From positions 62,001 through 126,000 of the forward strand of contig JAEWLS010000035.1 of the NCBI GenBank assembly GCA_023457435.1: a stretch of DNA of 64,000 bases, given 5' to 3'. The position numbers and the translations under genes are program-made. The DNA comes from Pseudomonadota bacterium (GTDB lineage: Bacteria > Pseudomonadota > Alphaproteobacteria > Rhizobiales > Rhizobiaceae). This document shows, in pieces, positions 1 through 6,966 of this stretch. The notes under the pieces were generated by a model. That model worked only from the letters and a program-made list of their open reading frames with translations. It was not told where the DNA came from and searched no databases. Every line of letters starts with the position of its first letter. The stretch's first letter is position 1.

Positions 1-292
1 GGATCTCAAGATTGGCGAGCATGTCGAAGGCGCGGTTCTCCGCGGTCAGCAAGGCGCCAGGACCCTCGCCGGTCTCGTGCAGGCGCCGCAGCTCCCCGAT
101 GTCGGAGCCCGCACAGAAGGCCCGATCGCCGGCGCCGGTCACGACGACGGCACCGATCTCCTCATTCGCGGCGGCCGCGGCGATCGTTTCGGCCAGCTGC
201 CCGGCCATACCGAGGCTCATGCCGTTCATCGGTGCATTGTCGAGCGTGACGGTCAGCACGCCCGCGTCGAGGGAAGACCGGATCTCGCCCAC
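1..292 (-). CDS. Enoyl-CoA hydratase/isomerase family protein (N-terminal part, cut by window edge)
   Basis: Translating the minus strand from a GTG at 292 gives 97 residues of a crotonase-fold protein before the window ends. It carries the VVVTGAGDRAFCAGSDIGEL segment typical of the oxyanion-hole region of enoyl-CoA hydratases. The start is supported by an AGGAG Shine-Dalgarno six bases upstream (299-303). It would hydrate or isomerise an acyl-CoA; the substrate cannot be told from this fragment. It shares the 75-base divergent promoter region with the GMC oxidoreductase. The carboxylase alpha subunit further right lies on the same strand, so both may belong to one branched-chain acyl-CoA pathway, which is inference. 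Confidence 0.85.
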   Translation of the reverse strand, partial: MGEIRSSLDAGVLTVTLDNAPMNGMSLGMAGQLAETIAAAAANEEIGAVVVTGAGDRAFCAGSDIGELRRLHETGEGPGALLTAENRAFDMLANLEI

Positions 293-322
293 GCAACACT
301 CCTTGCCGGCTCAGCCCGCAGA

Positions 323-341
323 TAATAAACACATTAAGTAA
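323..341. promoter_or_regulatory. Copy 1 of a 19-bp operator-like motif (hpa regulon)
   Basis: TAATAAACACATTAAGTAA matches the two copies at 2002-2020 and 2048-2066. Thirteen of its bases (ACACATTAAGTAA) differ from copy 2 at only two positions. It lies between the GMC oxidoreductase start and the divergent enoyl-CoA hydratase start, where a regulator could act on either. Regulator unknown. Confidence 0.5.
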
Positions 342-367
342 CTCATCCCTACGGAGCGCTGGCAAGC

Positions 368-1963
368 GTGTCAAACCAGTTCGAGGCCGATTTCATCGTC
401 ATCGGCGGCGGCTCCGCCGGCTGCGTGGTGGCGGGGCGGCTCGCCCAGGCCGGCTACGGCACCATATTGCTCGAGGCGGGGCCGGCCGACACCAATCCGC
501 TGATCCACATACCCGCAGGCGTGCGCTACCTTCTCAACAATCCGAAGGCAGCGTGGCTCGATTCGACCGAGCCCAACATGCAGGCCGGCGGACGCAAGCT
601 CGCCTGGCCGCATGGGCGCGTGCTCGGCGGGTCGGGCTCGATCAACGGGATGATCTTCATCCGCGGCGCTAAGGCGGATTTCGACCAGTGGGGCCAGGCC
701 GGCAACCCCGGCTGGGATTTCGAAGGCGTGCTGCCGTACTTCAAGTCGATGGAGACCTATCGCGGCCGCGTCGGCCAGCATCGCGGCACGTCCGGGCCGC
801 TGCCGGTCGAGGATCGCCGCTTCCGTCTGCCGATCACCGACCGCTTCGTCGAAACTGCCCAAGCTGCCGGCCACGCCTTCCACGAAGACATCAACGTGCC
901 TGAGCCGGAGGGCGTCGGCTACGCGCAGATGAACCGCTTCGGGCGCTGGCGCGGTTCTTCGGCGCGCGCCTTCCTGCCGCTTGGCCGCAAAAGCGGCAAG
1001 CTCAGGATCATCACCGGCGCCGAGGCCACCGGCCTGATCATGGACGGGCGCCGATGCACCGGCGTGCGGTTCATGCGGGACGGCACCGAGCAGATGGCAG
1101 CCGCGCGGCGCGAGGTCATCGTGTCGTCCGGCGCGGTCGGCTCGCCGAAGCTTCTCCAGCTGTCCGGCATCGGCCCCGCGGCGCATCTCGCCGGCCTTGG
1201 CATCGGCGTCGTACACGACCTCCCCGGCGTCGGCCGCGAACTGTCGGACCACTATGGCATCCGCTGCACGGTACGCCTGAAGAATGCGGCAAGCGTCAAC
1301 GAGAAGGCGCGCTTTCCCGGCCTGGCCTGGGAGATCGCCAAATTCCTCACCACCGGTACCGGGGCCCTCGTCACCGGCGTCACCACGGCCATGCTGTTCT
1401 GCGCCAGCCGCGAAGGTCTCTCCGGCCCCGACCTCCAGTTGCTGTTCACGCCGGCGAGCTTCGACCAGAACCGCTTCGGGGCGCTCGAACAGGAGCCCGG
1501 CGCCTCGATTTCCGTATGTCTCTCCAGACCGAAGAGCCGCGGCACGATCATGATCCGCAGCGCGGACTGGCGGCAGGCACCCGCCATCGACGCCAACTAC
1601 CTGTCCGATCGCGACGACCTCGACGTCCTGATGCGCGGGTTCGCCATCGCGCGCCGCCTTTTCGCCACGCGCCCACTGGCCGATTACGTCGCCGCCGAGA
1701 CCCTGCCTGGCCCTGAGGTGTCGAGCGCCGCGCTGGAGCAGTATGTGCGCGACAAGGGCGTCACCATCTACCATCCGACCGGTACGTGCCGCATGGCCCC
1801 GGGCGGCGTCGTCGATCCGCGCCTGCGCGTACACGGCATCGGCGGCCTCCGCATCGTCGATGCGTCCGTCATGCCGAACATCACCTCGGGCAACACCAAT
1901 GCCGCAACGATGATGATCGGAGAAAAAGCCGCCGCGCTGCTCGTTGAGGACGCGCGCAGTTGA
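368..1963 (+). CDS. GMC-family FAD-dependent oxidoreductase (choline dehydrogenase-like)
   Basis: This 531-residue flavoprotein starts at a GTG, with GGAG 11 bases upstream. An FAD-binding motif IVIGGGSAGC lies near residue 10. The GMC signature GRVLGGSGSINGMIFIRG follows near residue 80. The C-terminal catalytic region has HPTGTCRM and GNTNAATMMIGEK, supplying the usual His/Asn pair. Such enzymes oxidise alcohols to aldehydes in the cytosol. It precedes the homoprotocatechuate genes by 116 bases, and copies of the same operator-like motif occur before it and before hpaF. It may therefore feed an aromatic alcohol into the pathway; the substrate is not evident. Confidence 0.9.
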   Translation: MSNQFEADFIVIGGGSAGCVVAGRLAQAGYGTILLEAGPADTNPLIHIPAGVRYLLNNPKAAWLDSTEPNMQAGGRKLAWPHGRVLGGSGSINGMIFIRGAKADFDQWGQAGNPGWDFEGVLPYFKSMETYRGRVGQHRGTSGPLPVEDRRFRLPITDRFVETAQAAGHAFHEDINVPEPEGVGYAQMNRFGRWRGSSARAFLPLGRKSGKLRIITGAEATGLIMDGRRCTGVRFMRDGTEQMAAARREVIVSSGAVGSPKLLQLSGIGPAAHLAGLGIGVVHDLPGVGRELSDHYGIRCTVRLKNAASVNEKARFPGLAWEIAKFLTTGTGALVTGVTTAMLFCASREGLSGPDLQLLFTPASFDQNRFGALEQEPGASISVCLSRPKSRGTIMIRSADWRQAPAIDANYLSDRDDLDVLMRGFAIARRLFATRPLADYVAAETLPGPEVSSAALEQYVRDKGVTIYHPTGTCRMAPGGVVDPRLRVHGIGGLRIVDASVMPNITSGNTNAATMMIGEKAAALLVEDARS

Positions 1964-2001
1964 CGCACGCGCGGGGCCTCGCTTGACAGCGCGCCGATAT
2001 T

Positions 2002-2066
2002 TAGTTCACACGTTATGTAAAGCGTAGCGCGAAGCCCGCTGCACATCTAGTTAACTCGTTAATTAA
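2002..2066. promoter_or_regulatory. Two direct operator-like repeats upstream of hpaF (copies 2 and 3)
   Basis: TAGTTCACACGTTATGTAA (2002-2020) and TAGTTAACTCGTTAATTAA (2048-2066) agree at 15 of 19 positions and are 46 bp apart start to start, about four to five helical turns. A TTGACA box lies just upstream at 1983-1988. The layout fits a repressor controlling the hpaFEDGH run. A MarR-type (HpaR-like) or GntR regulator is plausible from pathway knowledge, but no such gene is in the window. Confidence 0.6.
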
Positions 2067-2079
2067 CGGAACCGGCGCG

Positions 2080-2466
2080 ATGCCGCATGTCACGGTCGAG
2101 TACTCGTCGAATCTCGACGGCAAGGTGGATATGCCGGCGCTGTGCGACACAATCCGCAAGGCAGTCCTCGCCACCGGGATCTTCGAACTCGGCGCCGTCC
2201 GTGTCCGGGCCATCCGCTGCGAGGCATACTCGATCGCCGACGCGATGCCGGAAAATTCCTTCATCGACATCTCGCTCAGAATGGGTGAGGGACGCTCGAT
2301 GGAGATCAAGAAGACGGCCGGCACAGCGATCAGCTATTCCGCCGGCACGTTTCTCGACAAGTTGTTTCAGACGCCGCACTTCGCGCTGTCTGTCGAAGTT
2401 CGCGAGATCAGCTCGGAACTCTCGTGGAAGAAGAACGCCATGCACGCGCGCCTGCGCGACAAATAG
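2080..2466 (+). CDS. hpaF: 5-carboxymethyl-2-hydroxymuconate delta-isomerase
   Basis: The 128-residue product begins Met-Pro-His-Val-Thr-Val-Glu-Tyr-Ser. Pro2 would become the N-terminal catalytic base after Met removal, as in CHMI and other tautomerase-superfamily enzymes. Length matches the family. It isomerises 5-carboxymethyl-2-hydroxymuconate to the oxo form in the homoprotocatechuate meta-cleavage pathway. It is the first of five same-strand pathway genes and lies directly behind the paired operator-like repeats. The Shine-Dalgarno is weak (GGAAC about 7 bases upstream), but the Pro2 requirement fixes the start. Confidence 0.93.
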   Translation: MPHVTVEYSSNLDGKVDMPALCDTIRKAVLATGIFELGAVRVRAIRCEAYSIADAMPENSFIDISLRMGEGRSMEIKKTAGTAISYSAGTFLDKLFQTPHFALSVEVREISSELSWKKNAMHARLRDK

Positions 2467-2477
2467 CGGGGGAAGCG

Positions 2478-3995
2478 ATGGGCAAGCTCGAAGAAAACAT
2501 GCGCAAGGCCGAGGCTTACCTCGAGCGTTTTCGCCGCGACGGCGTCAAGAACCAGATCGGCGGCGAAGCCGTTGACGCGGCCGACGGCCAGACGTTCGAG
2601 ACCATCTCGCCGGTGGACCTGAAGCCGCTCGCCAAGGTGGCGCATGGCAAGGCCGCCGACATCGACCGCGCCGCCAAGGCCGCGAAGGCTGCCTTCCCGG
2701 CATGGGCCGCCATGCCTGGCGACCAGCGCAAGAAACTGCTCCACAAGGTCGCCGACGCCATCGTCGCGCGTGCCGAGGAGATCGCATTCGTCGAGTGCGT
2801 CGACACCGGCCAGGCCTACAAGTTCATGTCGAAGGCGGCGCTGCGGGGCGCCGAAAACTTCCGCTTCTATGCCGACAAGGCGCCGGAGGCGCGCGACGGC
2901 AAGGCGCTGCGGATGGAAGGGCAGATGAACGTCACCACCCGGCAGCCGATCGGCCCGGTCGGCGTCATCACGCCGTGGAACACGCCGTTCATGCTTTCGA
3001 CATGGAAGATCGCGCCGGCACTCGCGGCCGGCTGCACCATCGTCCACAAGCCTGCCGAGCTCTCTCCGCTGACCGCTCGTCTGCTGGTCGAGATCGCCGA
3101 GGAAGCCGGGCTGCCGAAGGGCGTCTGGAATCTCGTCAACGGTTTCGGCGAAGACGCCGGCAAGGCGCTCACCGAGCATCCGGACATCAAGGCGATCGGT
3201 TTCGTCGGCGAGAGCCGTACCGGCTCCATGATCATGAAACAGGGCGCCGATACCCTGAAGCGCGTGCACTTCGAGCTCGGCGGCAAGAACCCGGTCGTCG
3301 TGTTCGCCGATGCCGACCTGGAGCGCGCCGCCGACGCGGCCGTGTTCATGATCTATTCGCTGAACGGCGAGCGCTGCACCTCGTCGTCGCGGCTTCTCGT
3401 CGAGGCCTCGATCCACGACAAGTTCACCACCATGGTCGCCGAGAAGGCCAAGCGCATCAAGATCGGCCACCCGCTCGATCCGGACACGGTGATCGGCCCG
3501 CTGGTCCACCCGGTGCATGAGAAGAAGGTGCTGTCCTACGTCGAGCTGGCAAAGCAGGAAGGCGCGACGATTGCCGCAGGCGGCGCCAAGGCCGACGGTC
3601 CGGGTGGCGGCTGCTACGTCCAGCCTACGCTGTTCACGAACGCCAAGAACACCATGCGCATCGCGCAGGAAGAAATCTTCGGACCGGTTCTCACCGCGAT
3701 CCCGTTCAAGGACGAGGCCGAGGCGCTTGCTCTCGCCAACGACGTCCAGTACGGCCTTGCCGGCTATCTCTGGACCAGCGACGTGACCCGGGCGTTCCGC
3801 TTTTCCGAAGCACTCGAGGCCGGGATGATCTGGGTCAACTCCGAAAATGTCCGCCATCTGCCCACGCCATTCGGTGGCGTAAAGGCGTCCGGCATCGGCC
3901 GAGACGGCGGCGACTGGTCGTTCGATTTCTACATGGAAACCAAGAACATCGCCTTCGCGACGATGGCGCACGCCATCACCAAGCTGGGCGGCTGA
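2478..3995 (+). CDS. hpaE: 5-carboxymethyl-2-hydroxymuconate semialdehyde dehydrogenase
   Basis: This 505-residue NAD-dependent aldehyde dehydrogenase has the general-base Glu at about residue 266 (HFELGGKNP) and the nucleophilic Cys at about 300 (LNGERCTSSSRLL). The nucleotide-binding segment GVITPWNTPFMLSTW is near 162. It oxidises the ring-cleavage semialdehyde to 5-carboxymethyl-2-hydroxymuconate. An earlier in-frame start at 2424 would overlap hpaF. The ATG at 2478 is preferred because GGGGGAAG precedes it and the protein then starts at the usual family position. It is followed by hpaD after 81 bases. Confidence 0.93.
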   Translation: MGKLEENMRKAEAYLERFRRDGVKNQIGGEAVDAADGQTFETISPVDLKPLAKVAHGKAADIDRAAKAAKAAFPAWAAMPGDQRKKLLHKVADAIVARAEEIAFVECVDTGQAYKFMSKAALRGAENFRFYADKAPEARDGKALRMEGQMNVTTRQPIGPVGVITPWNTPFMLSTWKIAPALAAGCTIVHKPAELSPLTARLLVEIAEEAGLPKGVWNLVNGFGEDAGKALTEHPDIKAIGFVGESRTGSMIMKQGADTLKRVHFELGGKNPVVVFADADLERAADAAVFMIYSLNGERCTSSSRLLVEASIHDKFTTMVAEKAKRIKIGHPLDPDTVIGPLVHPVHEKKVLSYVELAKQEGATIAAGGAKADGPGGGCYVQPTLFTNAKNTMRIAQEEIFGPVLTAIPFKDEAEALALANDVQYGLAGYLWTSDVTRAFRFSEALEAGMIWVNSENVRHLPTPFGGVKASGIGRDGGDWSFDFYMETKNIAFATMAHAITKLGG

Positions 3996-4076
3996 ATCCG
4001 CGCGCCGTTGCGCGAAATGATTGCAAAGTTCGCGCCGGTGACAGCTTCGGGCAGCACCGGCCAAGGAGGACAGAAG

Positions 4077-5057
4077 ATGCCCGCACCCACCCCGAACCTC
4101 TATCCCGCCTTCAACGTCGTGCGCCTGTCGCATGTCGAGTTCGTGGTCAAGGATCTGGCAGCCAGCAAGGCGTTCTACGTCGACACGCTGGGCCTTCAGG
4201 TGACCCACGACGACGGCGAGCGCGTCTGCCTCCGGGCGATGGAGGAGCGCGGCCATCACAGCATCGTCCTGAAGAAGGGCACCGAGCCCGTCGCCAACGT
4301 GCTCGGCTTCAAGGTCTATGACGAGGGCGATCTGGACAAGGCCAAGACCTGGTTCGAAGGCAAGGGGCTGAAGACCGCCTGGGTCGAGCGTCCGCACCAG
4401 GGGCGCACCCTGCGCACCACGGACCACCAGGGCATCCCGCTGGAATTCTACCAGAAGATGGACCGCCTCCCGACAATCCACCAGAAGTACGCGCTCTACC
4501 GCGGCGTGAAGCCTCTTCGCATCGACCACTTCAACATGTTCTCGACGAATGTCGACAAGTCGGTGGCGTTCTGGAACGAGATGGGCTTCCGGCTGACCGA
4601 GTACACCGAGGACGCCGAGACGGGGAAGATGTGGGCCGCGTGGATGCATCGCAAGGGCGGCGTCCACGACGTCGCCTTCACCAACGGCCGCGGCCCGCGC
4701 CTGCACCACACCGCCTTCTGGGTTCCGACGCCGCTGAACATCATCGACCTGCTCGATCTGATGTCGACCACGGGCTATCTCGCCAACATCGAGCGCGGCC
4801 CAGGCCGGCATGGCATCTCGAACGCGTTCTTCCTCTACATCCGCGATCCCGACGGTCACCGCATCGAGATCTACTGCTCGGACTATCAGACGGTGGATCC
4901 GGACCACGAGCCGATCAGATGGGACCTCAAGGATCCGCAGCGCCAGACGCTGTGGGGGGCGCCGGCCCCGAAGAGCTGGTTCGAGGAGGGCTCGCTGTTC
5001 CCGAACGAGACCGTGCACGAGCCGGAACTCAAGGCCCAGCCGATCGTGGCGCCGTGA
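4077..5057 (+). CDS. hpaD: 3,4-dihydroxyphenylacetate 2,3-dioxygenase (extradiol, vicinal oxygen chelate type)
   Basis: The ATG at 4077 follows AAGGAGGA (4063-4070) and gives 326 residues with two vicinal-oxygen-chelate modules (about 15-125 and 145-270). Metal ligands of the Brevibacterium/Arthrobacter type are visible: His151 (RIDHFNM), His210/211 (LHHTAFWV) and Glu264 (HRIEIYCSDY). It cleaves homoprotocatechuate to 5-carboxymethyl-2-hydroxymuconate semialdehyde using Fe(II) or Mn(II). It is the ring-opening step for the surrounding genes and is unrelated to the LigB-type HpaD of enterobacteria. An upstream in-frame start at 4008 lacks a ribosome binding site. Confidence 0.92.
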   Translation: MPAPTPNLYPAFNVVRLSHVEFVVKDLAASKAFYVDTLGLQVTHDDGERVCLRAMEERGHHSIVLKKGTEPVANVLGFKVYDEGDLDKAKTWFEGKGLKTAWVERPHQGRTLRTTDHQGIPLEFYQKMDRLPTIHQKYALYRGVKPLRIDHFNMFSTNVDKSVAFWNEMGFRLTEYTEDAETGKMWAAWMHRKGGVHDVAFTNGRGPRLHHTAFWVPTPLNIIDLLDLMSTTGYLANIERGPGRHGISNAFFLYIRDPDGHRIEIYCSDYQTVDPDHEPIRWDLKDPQRQTLWGAPAPKSWFEEGSLFPNETVHEPELKAQPIVAP

Positions 5058-5058
5058 G

Positions 5059-5934
5059 ATGAGCGTGACCCGCCCCCGCATCGCCACCTTCGCCGCCGGC
5101 GGACAGACCCGATACGGCCTCGTCCGTGACGACGGCATCGTAGACCTCTCGGCACGCTACGCCTCGCAATGGCCGACGCTGCGCGAGGCGATCGAGGCGG
5201 GCGCGCTAGGCAAGCTCGCCGACGCCGCCGGCGGCGGGGCCGACTTCGCGCTGGGCGACATCGCGTTTGCGCCGCCCGTGCCCGCGCCCGAAAAAATCAT
5301 CTGCGTTGGCGTAAACTTCCCCGACCGGAACGAGGAGTACAAGGACGCGCAGGCGGCGGCGACGAACCCGTCGCTTTTCGTGCGGTTCCCGAAGTCCTTC
5401 GTCGGGCACGATCAGCCGATCCTGCGGCCATTCGTGTCGCCGCAGTTCGACTATGAGGGCGAGGTCGTCATCGTCATCGGCAAGCCCGGCCGGCATATCG
5501 CCGAACGGGATGCGCTTTCCCACATTGCAGCGCTGTCGCTGGCGAACGAGGGCTCGGTGCGGGACTGGCTTCGCCACGCGAAGTTCAACGTCACCCAGGG
5601 CAAGAACTTCGATGCCTCGGGTTCGATCGGGCCATGGCTGGTTCCCTTCGAGGATGAGAGCCAGATCGCCGACATCCAGTTGCAGACTCGCGTCAACGGC
5701 GAAGTTCGCCAGAATGATCGCACGTCGCGGATGACTTACTCGTTCCGCAAGCTCATCGCCTACATCTCGACCTTTGCTACCCTGGTGCCCGGCGACGTCA
5801 TCCTCACCGGCACGCCGACCGGCGCCGGCGCGCGCTTCGATCCGCCGAAATGGCTCGTCCCCGGCGATGTGGTCGAAGTCGAGGCCGATGGCATCGGCCT
5901 GCTGCGCAACGCCGTGGCGGACGAACCGCGATGA
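5059..5934 (+). CDS. hpaG: Fumarylacetoacetate-hydrolase-family protein, probable HHDD isomerase / OPET decarboxylase
   Basis: The 291-residue protein starts one base after the hpaD stop. It has the FAH-fold metal site: DYEGEVVIVIG supplies Glu133 and Glu135. The usual Asn-Asp of the third ligand is Asn163-Glu164 (LSLANEGSVRDW), so the ligand Asp is replaced by Glu. In this position it should decarboxylate 5-oxopent-3-ene-1,2,5-tricarboxylate and isomerise the product to 2-oxohept-3-ene-1,7-dioate, the HpaG role. Enterobacterial HpaG is a fused two-domain protein; this is a single domain. The family is clear, the exact reaction inferred from neighbours. Confidence 0.8.
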   Translation: MSVTRPRIATFAAGGQTRYGLVRDDGIVDLSARYASQWPTLREAIEAGALGKLADAAGGGADFALGDIAFAPPVPAPEKIICVGVNFPDRNEEYKDAQAAATNPSLFVRFPKSFVGHDQPILRPFVSPQFDYEGEVVIVIGKPGRHIAERDALSHIAALSLANEGSVRDWLRHAKFNVTQGKNFDASGSIGPWLVPFEDESQIADIQLQTRVNGEVRQNDRTSRMTYSFRKLIAYISTFATLVPGDVILTGTPTGAGARFDPPKWLVPGDVVEVEADGIGLLRNAVADEPR

Positions 5935-6734
5935 TGAACCCGGCCGAGATCGCCGACGCGGCGCGGCGTCTCGACGAAGCCGAGCGGACGCGCAGGCAGA
6001 TCGGCCTGCTCAGCCTCGCCCATGCCGGTATGGACATGGACGATGCCTATGCCGTGCAGGCGGCCTGGATGGAGCTCAAGCGCGCCGCCGGACGCACCAT
6101 CATAGGACGCAAGATCGGTCTGACGTCGAAGGCGATGCAGCAGGCGCTGAATATCGACATCCCGGATTCCGGCATCCTGCTCGACGACATGATGTTCGCC
6201 GACGCCGCCAAGATCCCGCAGGGCAGGTTCATCCAGCCGCGCATCGAGGCCGAGATTGCCTTCGTCATGAAGGCTCCCCTCAAGGGGGCGAATGTCACGC
6301 CGGCCGATGTCATCGCCGCGACGGACTACATCCAGCCAGCGCTGGAGATCCTCGACACCCGCATCCTGCGTGTCGATCCTGAGACGAAGAAGACGCGGAC
6401 GGTGTTCGACACCATCGCCGACAATGCCGCCAATGCCGGCATCGTGCTCGGCGGGCGCCAGCTGAAGCCAACCGAAACGGACATGCGCTGGATAGGTGCC
6501 GTCGTCTATCGCAACGACGAGGTCGAAGAGACCGGACTCGGCGCAGGCGTGCTCGACGACCCGGCGCTGTCGATGGCGTGGCTTGCCAACCGGCTTGCCC
6601 TGTACGGCGACCAGATCCATGCAGGCGAGGTCGTACTTTCGGGCTCGTTCATCCGTCCGGTGGAATGCCCTTCAGGCGCGAGGATCGTCGCCGACTTCGG
6701 GCCATGCGGCACCGTCAGCTGCACGTTCGACTAG
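5931..6734 (+). CDS. hpaH: 2-oxo-hept-4-ene-1,7-dioate hydratase
   Basis: Its ATG overlaps the preceding stop by four bases (ATGA), indicating translational coupling. The 267 residues match HpaH length. The metal-binding Glu106-x-Glu108 appears in PRIEAEIAFV, and GRKIGLTSKAMQ near residue 59 is typical of the hydratase/4-oxalocrotonate-decarboxylase branch of the FAH fold. It hydrates 2-oxohept-4-ene-1,7-dioate to the 4-hydroxy compound, normally split by HpaI aldolase to succinic semialdehyde and pyruvate. No hpaI, hpaBC, transporter or regulator is in the window. It ends two bases from the convergent DUF2283 gene. Confidence 0.92.
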   Translation: MMNPAEIADAARRLDEAERTRRQIGLLSLAHAGMDMDDAYAVQAAWMELKRAAGRTIIGRKIGLTSKAMQQALNIDIPDSGILLDDMMFADAAKIPQGRFIQPRIEAEIAFVMKAPLKGANVTPADVIAATDYIQPALEILDTRILRVDPETKKTRTVFDTIADNAANAGIVLGGRQLKPTETDMRWIGAVVYRNDEVEETGLGAGVLDDPALSMAWLANRLALYGDQIHAGEVVLSGSFIRPVECPSGARIVADFGPCGTVSCTFD

Positions 6735-6736
6735 CG

Positions 6737-6931
6737 TCAAGCCGCCTCGGCCAGCAAGTCGGCGGAAAGCTGCGACCTTGCGTCGAGAAATTCGATACCG
6801 ACAATGCGCCCCTCGGCATCGTAGTCGAAGACCACATCGCGGGAGACTTCCGCGCTGTCGAGCGCCTTGGCAGGCGAAAGACGCAGATAGGCTGCGTTGT
6901 CTTCCGGGCGGTATGTGATCTTCGGTATCAT
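6737..6931 (-). CDS. DUF2283 domain protein (64 aa)
   Basis: This short protein, starting MIPKITYRPEDNAAYLRL and containing FDYDAEGRIVGIEFLDA, follows the DUF2283 pattern (a Tyr/Asp-rich strand, then D-x-D-x-x-G-R-x-x-G-I-E). Function is unknown for the family. It begins 35 bases after the carboxylase alpha-subunit stop on the same strand, so it is probably co-transcribed, and it ends tail-to-tail with hpaH. Confidence 0.8.
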   Translation of the reverse strand: MIPKITYRPEDNAAYLRLSPAKALDSAEVSRDVVFDYDAEGRIVGIEFLDARSQLSADLLAEAA

Positions 6932-6966
6932 GTCCGCTGCTTCGCGTTCTGCCGGGCGCCGACACC

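Noticed and set aside
12..341. Plus-strand frames at the left edge
   Set aside because: They are shadows of the enoyl-CoA hydratase on the other strand, which shows conserved crotonase sequence.
371..1834. A 487-residue minus-strand frame opposite the GMC oxidoreductase
   Set aside because: The plus strand has clear FAD and GMC motifs; the antisense frame has none and no ribosome binding site.
2424..2477. Upstream start for hpaE
   Set aside because: It lies inside hpaF and adds residues not typical of the family; ATG 2478 has a better ribosome binding site.
2367..5138. A 923-residue open frame on the minus strand
   Set aside because: It is antisense to hpaE and hpaD, has no recognisable domain, and is rich in the Arg/His/Gly expected from the reverse frame of GC-rich genes.
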